DNA of 64,000 bases from Cordylochernes scorpioides. Its lineage: Eukaryota; Arthropoda; Arachnida; Pseudoscorpiones; Chernetidae. Within the stretch, counting starts at the first letter, position 1, and each line of letters begins with the position of its first letter. Where the stretch lies: the NCBI GenBank assembly GCA_030710605.1, contig CP092886.1, positions 157,163,424 to 157,227,423 on the forward strand, in the 5' to 3' direction. The position numbers and the translations under genes were made by a program. Under the pieces are notes generated by a model. That model saw only the letters and a list, made by a program, of their open reading frames with translations. It was not told the origin of the DNA and did not search any database. Shown here one piece after another: positions 1-12,430 of this stretch.

Positions 1-340
1 AGCTGTGTCACCAACTCTGCCCTGATTGGTCGGTGGGTACTTGGACTGTCGGCCGGCGGCCGGGCGAATCCATTCTCTCACGGGGTGGGGCAGACCCAAG
101 GTCATCAGGAGCAGCAAACCTAAGCCTATCTCCGTCTCAATGGTGGCGCTGCTTGCGAGTTAAAGCTACAAATCTGCAAATAACTCTAAGGATATTAAAG
201 ATATTCAAGATATTATTTTTCGTAAACCTTTCCGGGGATATGCCTAATAATATCCCAAATTTTCACGGCGATTGGATGTATGGTTTTTGAATCCATAGAG
301 GACACACACACAGACAGACATTCAATTATATATATATAGA
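1..340 (+). repeat. tRNA-derived SINE (left end cut by window)
   Basis: The first ~60 bases resemble a tRNA-like Pol III head: GGACTGTCGGCCGGCGGCC is followed by GGGCGAATCC, which is close to a B box that has lost two T's. A non-tRNA body follows to about 290. The tail is GGACACACACACAGACAGAC and then an AT dinucleotide run, the microsatellite-type 3' end usual for SINEs and their partner LINEs. No coding capacity is evident. Family not identified; a decayed LINE 3' end is the alternative. Confidence 0.5.
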
Positions 341-344
341 TATC

Positions 345-2530
345 ATAAATGTTACAGAGTCTATAATACAATGTCATATATAGTACCGCCTATGTACAAT
401 GCCATGTATATACTACAGCCTATATACAATGCATACATACTACTGCATATACATACTTCCATACACATTATTTCCTAAAAGAATGTTATATATAGTACAA
501 CCTATATACAATATCCTTCATATTATACACCTATATACTAAACACAATGCCATATATACTAAATCCTATAAAAACACAATTTATACAACAGCTTGAACCC
601 AATGCCATACACACTACATCCTATGCATAATGGCATGCATCGTGCTAGCTTATACACAAGGTAATGTATATTTTCGCATATACACGATATCGTAAATGCT
701 ACAGTCTATGCACAATGTCTGGAATTTTTCGTATAATACACAATGCCATGAATATTGCAGTCTATAGACAATTCCATGTATTTTGCAGTCTATTTACACA
801 GCCATAGTTGAAAGAACCTATACACATTGCCAGGAACACTCATGAGCAAAACTCAAAGAAGTGGAATATGTCGCTGCTGTTTGGTTTTCCAAGAAGACAG
901 TGGCATTTTTGTTCACATTTGGTTATCTCGTGTGTCTTCAAAAAAGGTCAATGTGTTTAAAATATCTTTTAGAGTTATGCCTTAACCTGATATACATGCT
1001 AAAAGGTACAACTTTCTCAAGTTCTGTCCATCAGTATATTTTGAAGCTCAAACAAAATGCCATACATACTACAGCCTACACACTATTCTATACATACTAT
1101 TGCCTATACACACCATCCATAGATTTTACAACTTATAAAATAATGCCATATACACTAAAGCCTATACACAATCCGATACATTATACAGCTTATATACATT
1201 GTCAGGCATACTATACTAAATTCACACTGCTACACAATGCATAATATAGCCTAGGACAATCCCGTAAATACTACAGCGTATTCCTGGTGCCGTACACGCT
1301 AAAGCCTATACATATTGTTATACATACTAAAGTCTATAAACAATGTCATTTATAATAGAGCCTATGCACAAATCTCGTAAATATGACCGTCTCCTCATAA
1401 TGTCAAACAAGCGGTAGTCTCTTGACAATACCTTGCATATTACAGCCTGTACACAATACCCTGCATACGAGAGCCTATGCACAATGTTTCATATTACAGC
1501 CTATACACAATGCCTTTCATATTACATCATAAAAAAATGCCTTGCACTTATATTATAGCCTATGCACAATGCTCTAAATATATCCTATTGGGCAAAGGCT
1601 GCAGGATGAATGGCATCCTGCAGCCTATGCCCAACTCTATACATCTTTTATCTCATACTAAAGTTGCATGCATTCTTTCGCCTACACACAAAGGATTCCA
1701 GGCTATTGCCTCTACATAATGACATATACTCAAAGCCATACATAATACACACTATATAGAATCCGGTACATGCGTGTATATGACTGTAAATACTAAATCC
1801 TATAAAACAATGTCATGAATTCTGGAGTGTATGCACCAGGCCATAAATAGTGCATTTTGTGCAAAATGCCATAAATCATACAGATTATTCATTGTCTTTC
1901 GTATAGAAATGTTATACATACTATAAAATCTATAAACATTGCAAGAATTCTGAAGTCTAAACACATCTAGATATATCCTAAAGACTTACACATTGCTATA
2001 TTACAACAGTCACTAGAAAATAAATGCCACGCATACTAAAACCTAAACACCATGTCACGCATCTTATGCAACCTACACAAAATACCATATAGTTTGCAAT
2101 CTCTATATATAATATCATATATATTAGAGCCTGTACACAATATGCCATACGTATTACAACTTATATCCAGTTGTACACATTCTGCAACCTAAACACAATA
2201 CTATATATAGTGAGACCTATACACTACGGCGTACATAATAAGGCTACACCCAATGTCATACGTTCTACAGCATGAACACAATGCCATATATACTACAGCC
2301 GATATATAATGTCACATGTTCTACAGACTATACACATTGTCATATATACTTCAGTCTATACACGATACCATGCAATATACAGCCTATACATAATGATATG
2401 CATTTTGCAGCCTTATACAATGTTATACATACTGCAGCTTATATACAATGTTTTAAATATCACAGTCTATTCACAATTCCATAATTGCTAAAGCCGCTAC
2501 ACGATGTGCTTTGCAATAAACACTGCAGCT
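345..2530. repeat. Degenerate 28-bp tandem array
   Basis: A minisatellite-like array with a period of about 28 bp. A typical unit reads roughly ACAATGCCATACATACTACA followed by GCCTATAC. Between 2280 and 2480 successive units measure 27-29 bp. Units are strongly diverged, so it is old. Short reading frames crossing it are by-products of the repeat. It is interrupted by a MITE at 837-1036. Confidence 0.85.
837..1036 (+). mobile_element. MITE family copy 1 (Tc1/mariner-like ends)
   Basis: About 200 bp with imperfect terminal inverted repeats (CACTCATGAGCAAAACTCAA on the left; AAGTTCTGTCCATCAGTATA on the right). It shares its interior with copies at 8606, 16002 and 39832, including TTGTTCACATTTGGTTATCT and ATATACATGCTAAAAGG. 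It has no coding capacity and lies inside the 28-bp array, so it is younger than that array. Confidence 0.7.
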
Positions 2531-2924
2531 CCGTAAATAATTCCACACATACAGACAACCATAATACGAAAATACTAGTCCATTTAATACTAGTTTGAAA
2601 AATTACATTTCCATATATATTATTCATCCATCTATCCATCCTATATTTTAAAGGATTTATTATTCTCTTTCGATTCGGGGAATTCGCTCTATAAAGAGAA
2701 AAATAAATAAAATAAATGAACACTAACGTACTATTTAAGAGAGCAAATCTTGACAAATACAACAGTTCCAAATTTCTTTCGAAATATTTCGTATAGTGTC
2801 CGAACACTTCCACAAATGAGTTTTATTCTAATTTATCAATTAACTACTAAAACAGCCGAAGATATTCAGCTAATTCTGGAATAAATTGCCTTTAAAACTA
2901 TACAGATGGAATGACAAAATAAAA
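2531..2924. other. AT-rich spacer, nothing recognised
   Basis: No convincing reading frame, splice-flanked exon or known repeat was seen. It separates the 28-bp array from the left inverted arm. Confidence 0.5.
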
Positions 2925-3139
2925 ACATTCCTTTATATACCAAATATGTAACTTTCTAAAAATGAACTTCCTTTATTTAATGTAGAGTTTCTAAGGTCAA
3001 TACGTTTGTTCTAATCATACACTTCACCTTGATTGGCTAATGAAATAAATGCTAGCTATCTGATTGATTAAGCACAGTGAGAGAGAACAACCAATTAGAG
3101 AGCTCGAAATAAACTTGAATACCTGAATATATAAATTGA

Positions 3140-3372
3140 ATGTAATTCTACTGTCCTAAAAGATTATGTCCATAGTTTGCTTATATACTATTTTAAGATT
3201 CCATCCTTCAGTGTAGCATATAAAAGCAGAATGATTCAATACAGCATTAGAGCTCTAAAGAAGCGGTCTGGTAGATTAAAAATTGACGAAATCGCTGGGA
3301 GAGTTCACCACTGATGAGCCAAGCCCTCCCAATATATTATTTAATCGCAGTAAGGACAGTAGAAGTTTGATT
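3140..3372 (+). repeat. Diverged dispersed copy of the 371-bp repeat
   Basis: Matches the tandem array at 40738-42214 from TGTAATTCTACTGTCCTA through CGCAGTAAGGACAGTAGAAG. The hammerhead-like core is partly kept: AAGCGGTC, CGAAA and CACCACTGATGAGCCAAG are present. There is a mismatch in helix I (TGGTAGA) and one in helix II (TTGAC). Confidence 0.75.
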
Positions 3373-3594
3373 TTATTTTTTTTTTTGTGAAAAGAGAAAT
3401 ATTCGCGTCTTAATGTTTTCATTTGTTATATATAAATTAAAGCTTATATATTTTATTGTAGATAATTAATACATTATTTATGCTCAACAATATGTTGGGG
3501 AAACCTTAAGGCAATAGCATTCCAACTTTTATAAGAAATGAAACCATTTTCGTTCGATTTTTAAAGTAATAAAACAGCTTTACTATCAACTAAA

Positions 3595-3800
3595 GCATTA
3601 CTATCCTTACTGCGATTAAAATATATGTAGGTATTGGCCAATCAGTGGTGAGCCTTCCTCTCTCTCTCTCTCTCTAGCGGATTTGATATATCTGCCAAAA
3701 CAAATAGGTCAATTTAATAGTAGAGAAGTTTGGCGGATCAAATTGGCGAAACCGCTGAAAGGGGTTAACCACTGATGAGCCAAGTCCTCTCAATATTTTA
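3595..3800. repeat. Two partial, opposed copies of the 371-bp repeat
   Basis: 3595-3705 carries a reverse-orientation piece (CCTTACTGCGATTAAAATAT, AATCAGTGGTGAGCC) with a CT dinucleotide run. 3712-3800 carries a forward piece with ATTGGCGAAACCGCTG and CCACTGATGAGCCAAG but has lost four bases at the predicted cleavage-site strand. It ends near a C-run. Both are old fragments. Confidence 0.6.
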
Positions 3801-4835
3801 CCACACCCCCCCGGAGTAAGGAAATTACCGGAAGTTGTTTCACATTTATAAAAGTTAGATCTAAAATGGTCTAATTCTTTTATTAAAAAAATGTAGTGAG
3901 TGCTCAGTTGCTAATATGTTCTACAAATTATCCATAGACATAAAAATATCACCCTGAAAGATATATATATATATACCATCAAAATATAAACCCATTGAAT
4001 ATCTTTTTGTCATATTCTCGCTTCAATTACTCAGCATTCTATATGTAGATTGCATTGTATACTTTAAACTGATCATATACAGGGTGTGGTAGATGTTTGA
4101 GATTGAATTTCGCTTTCTCTCCCACAGCAAAATGAAATAAACACTGGAGAGGTAGAGCATATATTTCGAAGTTCTGTATGAGTGACCAGATACACAATGG
4201 AAGACATCATTCAAAGACACCTGTCAGACACAGTAACTTTCTCCACACGCTATTGACACCAAATTCAAAGAGTGATGGGATTTGTCTTAGGATATTGTTT
4301 CATTGCCTCTACAAAAGAGGTTTCGTAAAAGTAAAAATTTTGTTGGGTAGGTGATATTTGAAGTCTCACTTACCAGTGAGCTTTTGGTGATTGTATCCAT
4401 TAGGTTAACATTCGTGGGCAATATATTGGAATTCGATGTTAATGAGAATTCAGACCTTTTATTCTTTGGTTGTATGATATATCCCTGGGACTTTCACAAA
4501 GAACATACTTCCATCCGATAAAAGAGTATTTCAGAGCTTTATAAGAGCGTTCAAATTCTGAATGTGAACAACGCATTGACTACGGCATCATGAATAAATG
4601 TGGATACACGGCCTCAGATATTGGTACGCATCATATATGGTACACAGATTATTTATTTCGTAGATAATAAATATCGCTTCTTGGGGATAAATTTATGAAA
4701 TTGAAAATAAAATTAAGTATTTGGATAATTTTAATATACAAAAAAGGCAGCATATCCATAATATATAGGAATTAAAAGAGAGAGAGAGTATGATCAATTA
4801 TTACAGCTATGCAACACTCCCGACGAATTTATATG
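3801..4835. other. AT-rich region, nothing assigned
   Basis: It contains short AT dinucleotide runs and no reading frame or exon I can support. It lies between the repeat fragments and the Tc1 transposase relic and may include the decayed flank of that transposon. Confidence 0.4.
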
Positions 4836-5380
4836 CTAATTAAACAGGCTTTGGAGGAAGTGTATATTTAAAATATCAAGCCCACGCCTCCTAAATAGCA
4901 TATAGATGGTTCGAAGATGATTCCGGGGGGGCTGACGAGCTGCAATACGCCTACCTAAGACACCCCAGGAATGTCTTATGGAATTAAGATTCGGAGATGT
5001 GTCTGTGGCCAATCCACTCACTCAATATCTTCACTAAATAAGAAATGATAGACTATCAATTCCCTATGCGAAAAGGAATTATCATATATAAAGATGAACT
5101 GGCGACCAAACACACTCTTGAAATATTTAGCATAGTGCCCTCAAATTCTGTTTCTGTATCTTTGAGCAGTCAATGGGCTTACATCAAACACGTGGAAAAG
5201 GGCAGGCTTATTCGAATAAAGTCAGCCCAGACCATTATAATCCATCTCTTAAAATGACCCCTTTCTCCGGTGTTAATAGGACGGAAACGAGTCTCAGGTT
5301 CTCTCCATATAAAGACTTATCGAGAACCAGTGTCTAGGCAGAATCTTGACTCGTCACTGAAGGGGGATGATGGGTCCAGT
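4836..5380 (-). pseudogene. Tc1-like transposase relic
   Basis: Read on the minus strand in several frames, the segment gives pieces in Tc1/IS630 transposase order. They are a DESRFCL-like block with a C-terminal TGSR near 5350, a WREPETRF/RPIN block, a MVWAD-like block, an FIYDN-like block near 5080 and SPNLNSIRHSWGVLGRRIA with RQPP near 4960. Stops and frameshifts separate almost every block. The N-terminal helix-turn-helix part was not found. Family knowledge: these blocks carry the DDE catalytic residues of Tc1 transposases. It cannot encode an active enzyme. It sits between the long inverted arms of the 2925-6369 segment. Confidence 0.65.
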
Positions 5381-6084
5381 AATCCTTAATCTAAAACAGA
5401 TGTTTACGGAACAAATTCCAGCATATCTCTTGTGAGAATGGGCGAGAGAGATACATAGAACTAGTTATCTTGCATAAAGATCATTATTTTGAAGCGTTCG
5501 ATAAAATGTTTGTTTTGAAACTGCTTTACTATAGACACATGAGATTTCTCAGCAACACATTTCTTAATTCTTTGATCTCAATAATAATCTATTGTTGTAA
5601 TAAAATGATATATATCCAATTTTTCGCCCCCAATAGTTATTCTTCTCATGACAACTTTCACTCTAAAGTTGCACTACTTACTCTCATATAAATATTACAC
5701 CTTAAATCACTTCATTGGATGCGGTATAAAACTACAATCCTCTAGTTCGATTATAATTTGACCAGTCCACTTAGTTAATCTATATCACTTCATCTTGAAC
5801 AATTTGTTCTACACTATATATCTTCAAACCACCTCTCTCGTGAGAAAATTACTATTTTCTCCCTGCACATACAAGCTTACTCAAATCAATATAAACTTAG
5901 TGTCATCATCTAATGCTTTATCACTACAATGTTTCTTTCTACAACATCATACTTTATTTTAAAACAATCAAAGACTCAATACAATGTTCTGTGTCAGTTG
6001 TTTCACGTATTGTGATGTTGTGTTGTCTGTAATGTGGTTTGTTGTGCTGTCAGTTGTTCAGTGTGAAATGATGTGTGTTGAACT
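5381..6084. other. AT-rich interval, then GT-rich repeat-like stretch
   Basis: No gene was seen. From about 5985 the plus strand turns G+T-rich (GTCAGTTGTTCAGTGTGAAAT), resembling units of the 40-bp array further right. This may be a detached piece of that array. Confidence 0.35.
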
Positions 6085-6496
6085 GAAGGATGGAATCTTA
6101 AAATAGTATATAAGCAAACTATGGACATAATCTTTTAGGACAGTAGAATTACATTCAATTTATATATTCAGGTATTCAAGTTTATTTCGAGCTCTCTAAT
6201 TGGTTGTTCTCTCTCACTGTGCTTAATCAATCAGATAGCTAGCATTGATTTCATTAGCCAATCAAGGTGAAGTGTACGATTAGAACAAACGTATTGACCT
6301 TAGAAACTCTACATTAAATAAAGGAGGTTCATTTTTAGAAAGTTACATATTTGGTATATAAAGGAATGTGGTCTGAATTTTTGTGTAGTTGGCGTGGGGT
6401 GAGGTGGGTGAGGCGAAGTGGTATTTGGAATTCCTATTTATGCCTAACGTGGTTTGTTATTTGGTGTGTAGAATGGTAAGAGGTCTGTTGGTGAGT

Positions 6497-6596
6497 NNNN
6501 NNNNNNNNNNNNNNNNNNNNNNNNNNNNNNNNNNNNNNNNNNNNNNNNNNNNNNNNNNNNNNNNNNNNNNNNNNNNNNNNNNNNNNNNNNNNNNNN
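6497..6596. other. Assembly gap (100 N)
   Basis: Exactly 100 N, the conventional placeholder for a scaffold gap of unknown size. It falls at the edge of the 40-bp array, where assembly would be expected to fail. Confidence 0.99.
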
Positions 6597-8605
6597 TTCC
6601 TTTAGGTTGTGGGATGCGCAATTTTTATATCACCTGCTGTGCTGAAGTTTTATATTGTGATATGTGATCTTGTGTGTAATATGAAGAGCTGTGTGATATG
6701 GCGCTTTGTTTGGTGAGTTGACACCACACCAATGTGGTAATTGTGATGTAGCTTGAATGGGATGTGGATTAGTTGTACGATCAATTATTTAGTGCTGTGA
6801 AATATACGAGTTCGGTTCGGTGTGATGTGACGTATAGTTTTGTTTCATTCCGTCAATTGAGAGGTAAATTTCTTAGTGTAGCGTGATGTCTAGTGAAAGA
6901 AATTTGTTGTGGTGAGTTAGTTTATGTATTGTATGATGTGGTTGTCCTGTTGTGTTTGGTGGTTATTTATGGGTAGTGAGAAGGTGAATGTGTGTGTGGG
7001 GGTAATGACTCCGGTAACCAGTCGTTTGGTGAAGGGGGAGTGGTGCTTACTCCGGTAGCCCCGGTTGTTTGGTGTAGTGTGCAACCACCTAGGCCGAAGG
7101 TTTGGTGCAGTGAGTGAGGAGTTGATTCCCGTGGCCTCAGATGGATATGAGACATTTGACACCTAGGTCGAGTTCTTTAGCGTAGAGTATCAGTTTTATA
7201 TTCCTGTGGGCAGTTGTTTGGTGTAGTGAAAAATATAGACTTCTGCCGGTTTGTTGCAGCGTGTGGGGTTTTGACTTCGGTTCACATTTGTTAGGAGTCG
7301 TATGTAATGTGATGTGCGCACTTGTTTGGTGCGTAAACTTCTGTAGCCAAGTGTTTGGTGTAGTTTTTAAGAAGATGAATACTGTCATTAATTGTTTGGT
7401 AAAGTGTGTGGGGTGTTCACTTCTGTGGCCAATTGTTAGTGTTGGGTGTGAGGCGTTCACTCCTGTTGCCAGTCGTTTGATATAGAGTGTGAGAGGTTGA
7501 CTCCTGCTGATAGTTGTTCTGTGTAGTGCGATATGTTAACTCCTGTAGCTTCTTATTGCCATTTGTTTGGTCTATTGGGAGGTGTTGACTCCTGTATAAT
7601 TCTGTTGTCATTTGTTTAATGTAGTGTGCCAAATGGTTATTTCCGTTTCCAGTGGATTATTATAGTATTTGAGGTGGTAACTTTTACCTCCAAATGTTTG
7701 GTGTAGTATTTGGGATTGACTCCAGCACCCCATATTTTAGTATAGTGTGTGATATGTTGACTCCTATGGCTATTAGTTGGGTTTATTGTGTGAGGAGTGG
7801 GCTCCTTGCGCCTATGGTTGTTGTTTCAGCTATTCTATCCTTTGGTCAGTCGTCTGAGGTAGTGTGTGAGATGTAGACGTCTGTAGCCATTTTTTATTGT
7901 ATTATGAGGTGTTCAATACTGTAGCTTACTGCTTTAATCTGTTGGGTGGTAAGTGATGTGCTGACCTTTTGCTTTGTTACATTGTATAGTGTGTGAGGTG
8001 TATGATGTAGTTTGTGAGCTATTGACTATATGACCAGTCGTTCCGTGTGTTGACTTGTTAGCCTTCGGCAATCATTTGTTAGGTCTAGTTCTGAGGTTAT
8101 GGCGCTTATCCCGTTATTTGGTGAAATGTATTGTGATGTATTTATTCCTGTAGTCAACAGATTCATGTAGAATGTGGTTTTGACTCCTATATTCTCTTGT
8201 TGTCATTTGTTTGGTGTAGTGCATGAGGTGTTGATTCTTTTCGCAAGTCTTTCGGTGTATAAGCTATGAGGCGTTGACTTCATTGTCTATGTTATTTATT
8301 TGGTATAGTGTGTGAGGTGAAGACTCCTAGATCTACTTGTTAGTGTAATGTTTGAAGTGTTGACTTTTGCATTCAAATGTAAGACATAGTGGGTGGACTT
8401 TAATTCTAGACCCAATTCTTTGGTGTACCATGTAATGTGTTGGCTCCTCTGGCTATTTAATTGGTGCTATGTGTGAGGTCTTGACTCTTGTGGCTAGTCA
8501 TTTGGTGTAATATGTGAGATGTTGACTTCTATTGATTTTCGTTAGTGTAATGTTCGAGGCGTTTAAACCCGAGGCCAGTTTATTGGGTGTTAATTCCTGT
8601 AGCTT

Positions 8606-8821
8606 CACTCATGGACAAAACTTAAGGAAGTGGTAAGCTGTTAATGTCGTGGGTCGTCTGTTTTTGTTTTTTTAAGGAGACGGAGGCAATTTTGTTTACA
8701 CTTTGTTATCTTGTGTGCCTTCAAAAAAAAGTCACTGTGTATAAAATGTATTTGAGTTAATGTCTCAATCCCGATATATATGCTGAAAAGAACAACTTAC
8801 TTAAGCTTTTTCCATTAGTAT
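8606..8821 (+). mobile_element. MITE family copy 2
   Basis: About 216 bp starting CACTCATGGACAAAACTTAA and ending AAGCTTTTTCCATTAGTATA. Its interior matches the copies at 837 and 16002 (AAGGAGAC, ATCCCGATATATATGCTG). It is non-coding and inserted within the 40-bp array. Confidence 0.75.
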
Positions 8822-11800
8822 AGTTTTTTGGTATAGAGTGTAATGTTGACTTTTGCCGTTAATTGTTAGGGGTAGTTTGTGAGGTATGGTCATTTATATG
8901 TTTTACTCTGTAATGTGTTGACTTCTGTGGCCAGATATTTGGGGTAATGTATGAGATGTCCACTTCTGCGGCCAGTCATTAGGTCTAGTTTGTGAGGTTT
9001 TGACCTTTGTGGACAGACGTGTGGAGTAATCTGTGATGTGCTATCTACCGCGGCTAATCGCTTGGTGTGTATATTTCTGTAGCGAATTGTTTGGCGTAGT
9101 GTGTAAGGCGTTGAATCCTGCCCTCAATAATTAAGCGTAGTTTGTAGGGTTGCATTTGCCGCTAATTATGCAGGGTTGTGTGCAAGATGTTGACTCTCTT
9201 TTCCATTTTTATCGTTCAATTTTAGGTGTGTGGTGTTGGGTCCATAGGCCAGATATTTAGTGAAGTCTGTAATGTATTCACTATTTAAGACAGTTATTTG
9301 GTGTAGCTAGAAGTGTTGACTTCTTTGTTTTATGTTTTAATTTCTTAAAGTAGTTTTGAGGTGTTGACTCAACTGTAGCAAGTTATTTGGTGTTGTTTGT
9401 AATGTGTTTATAACTCTGACAAAATGTTTAATATAGAGGAAAGTTTGTCACACCTGTATCCTTTTGTTGAAATTTGTTTGGTATGGTAAAATTTTGACTC
9501 CTTTGTCAAGTGTTTCACTGCAGGGTATGAAATGTTGAAATATTTAGGCTTTCCTGAAGTTATTTATTTTGTGTAGAACGTAAGGTGTTGTCTCATATGG
9601 ATAGTTAATTTTCAGAGTGTTTAAGGCGATGAAACTTGCTACAAATTGTTAGGTGTAGTGCGTGTTAATGATTTCTTTCGCCAATGGTTTGGTATAAAAT
9701 GAGCATTTGAATCTGTGGAGCATTTTTTGGGGTGGTGTGTGAGTTGTCCATTCCTGTGGAAAGTCGCATGATATAGTATGTTATATGCTCATTCCTGTGG
9801 ATAGTGGCCTGGTGTAGATTGTAAGGTGTTGCTACTCTATACAGTCTTTTTGTGTATTATCTACTGTGGCCTACTGATTATTATAGTTGTTTCACGTTTG
9901 ATGTGTGTGTGTACAGTGTGTATTGCTAGCGTTTTGGTTTAGACTGTGAGGTATTGTGTCCTGTTCACAGTTATTTGTTGCAGTGTGTGACAAGTTGACA
10001 GTCCTTTGCTGTGTAGTGTGCGAAGTATTGACTCTTGTAACCAATCTTTTAGGGTACCGTGTGGTGGGAATCCTTTGTCTCCGGTTGTCATTTGATTGGG
10101 GGTAGGTGTGAGGTTTTGAATCCTGTGGAGAGTCGCTAGGTATAGTGTTTTAGGTTTTAACATCAGTGGCTAAATTGTTGTGTGTGAGTTGTTCATTTGT
10201 TTGGTGTGTTGACTCTTGTGGTCAATTGTTTTGGAGTAGTTTGTGGTGCTGACTTCTACTGAAATTGTTAGTTGCTGTGTATTGGATATAAACTTCTTTG
10301 GGCAGTTGTTTGGTGTAGTGATTGAGATTTTGACTTCTTAAAACAGTAGTTTTATGTCTTTCGTGAGACTCTGATTAATGTAAACAGTTGTGTTTGTTGT
10401 GGTGATATTGTAGTAATTGTTAAGTAGAGAGTTAGTATCGATTCTTTCATAGCCTGTTTGTCATTTAGTTGGTGTAGTGTGTGAGGTGTTGAATCCCATG
10501 GCTAATTTCTAGATTTACTAGGTGAGAGGTGTTTTCTTATCAGGCCAGCTTTATGTTGCAGTGTGTGAGGCATTGAATTCTGTGGACGGTTGTTTAGTGT
10601 ATTGTTTGAAGTACTGACTATTGTGGCTAGTCATTTACTGAGTTTTTTCCTGTGGCAGGTGCTCGATGTAGTGCATGGTGTTTATTTATGCCGCCAATTG
10701 TTGAGTGTAGTGTGTGAGCTGTTGACATTTGCAGCCAATTTATTAGCATAATGTGTGGAGGTGTTGACTCCTGTGGCCAATTGCTTGGTGTGGGTTTGTG
10801 GGGCTTCCTCTCTATAGAAATTTGTTTGGAGTTTTGACTCCTTGGAACAGTTGTTTGGTGTTTTTAATAATTTGGCCTGTTGTTAATTGTATTTTGAGAT
10901 ATTAACTCATGTTTCCTGTTTTTTGGAGTAGTTTGATGTTCGACTCTTTTAGTCTACTGCCTTCACCTGTTTGGTTTATTGTTAAAGGCTTTGACTTATG
11001 TAGCTTACTGCTGTCATTTGTTTGGAGCAATTTGTAAGGTGTGGACTCCTGTACCCGACTCCTGTACCCATTCATTTGGTGTAGTGTATGAGAAATGTTG
11101 ACTCCTCGTCCAGTTTTTTATTTTGCTGTCGAGATCTTAACTGCTGTTACTTGTCGCTATGTGTAGTGTGACATGCTGAAACCTGTAGCCTTCTGTTGTC
11201 ATTTTTAGTGTAGTTTGTGAGGTTGCAACTCCTGTGATAAGTGATTGTGTTTAGTTTATCAGTTGTTGATTTCTTAATACCATTTTTTGTGCAATGTGTT
11301 CATTTCATTGTCCAGTTGTTCAGTGGTTATGTTGTGAGGAGTTGATTCCTTCAGCCAATTGTTCGTTGCAGTGTGTTGAAATAACTCCTACCCTAATTGT
11401 TAGGTGTAGTGTTTGAGCTGTTGTCGTCTATTGCCATTCACCTGCTGTATAGTGTATAGTGTTGATTCAAGTTGGTTTAGAGTGGGGTGTTGAATCCTTT
11501 AGACTGATATTGTTAAATATTTAGTGTAGTGTGTAAGGAATTGCCTCCTGTGAACCGTCGAATGGTATTCTGCATGAGGTAGAGAGAGTGACTTCTATGG
11601 CCAGGGGTTTTGTGTAGTATGCAATGTGTTGCGTCATTTTGATAGGTTTATTTTGTAGTTTGAGGTGTTTACTCCCTAGACTTCTGTCGTCAAATGTTGT
11701 TTTGAGGTGTCGACCCCTGTAGCCAGTCGTTCGGTGAAGTGTGTGATGTGTTTTCTCCTGTGGACAGATGTTTATATTCAGTTAGAGATATTAACATACT

Positions 11801-12169
11801 CAGGCTCTCCTGATCTTATTAGTTTAATGTAATGTGTGAGGCTTAGCCTCCTGTGGATTATCGTTTGTTGTATTATGCGTGTAGTATATGGTGTTGACAA
11901 CTGCTGTCAATTGTTAGAAATATATTTATGGAGTGTTACTCTATCCGCCAATTGAATTTAGTTGTAAGTTATCAACTCTGTAGCCAGTCATTTTATGTAG
12001 AGTATGAGGTTTTGACTCCTGTGGAGAGTCGTTTGGTGTAGTTTGTGAGATGTTGACACCTGTGGCCAGTTTGTTTAATTTTATTTGAGTTATTTTGAAC
12101 TTTTAAATCTCCATATGTTATTTTTGGCGTAATTTTCGAGATTTAGTTTCCTATGTCTGGGTTTCTTAA

Positions 12170-12430
12170 AAATCATTATTGTTATAATTAGCGACTGCGC
12201 GCTTTCACTGCAGGTATATCACATATCTACACAGTTAGAAAGCAGTTCAACACATGCGGTTACCAATGTTCCAGAGCCCCGTTTGGTTACCTGAACGCAC
12301 TGGCGTGGTTGGACTTCGAAATAATCGGGGGCATTAAGGCAATATTTCCAACATGTCCAATGCAGGATTCTATCCCGGGTTGTGGCTGACGAAAATCATC
12401 GGTTAATACCACTTGTCCTTTAACTCCCTC
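12170..12430. other. Unrelated insertion inside the 40-bp array
   Basis: A block of about 260 bp with balanced base composition, unlike the flanking G+T-rich units, for example around GCGACTGCGCGCTTTCACTG. It reads through no long frame and matched no element I recognise. The edges are approximate because neighbouring units are decayed. Confidence 0.5.

Larger units (their letters stand above)
2925..6369. repeat. 3.4-kb segment bounded by ~285-bp inverted arms
   Basis: The left arm (2925-3213) starts ACATTCCTTTATATACC and ends CCATCCTTCAG. The right arm (6085-6369) is its reverse complement with few differences. Between them lie several diverged pieces of the 371-bp repeat family and a Tc1 transposase relic (4836-5380). 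Long inverted termini are known for Minos/S/Paris-type Tc1 elements, so this may be an enlarged, decayed Tc1-like transposon. The inner end of each arm also belongs to the 371-bp repeat family, so two dispersed repeats in opposite orientation are equally possible. No target duplication was confirmed. Confidence 0.65.
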
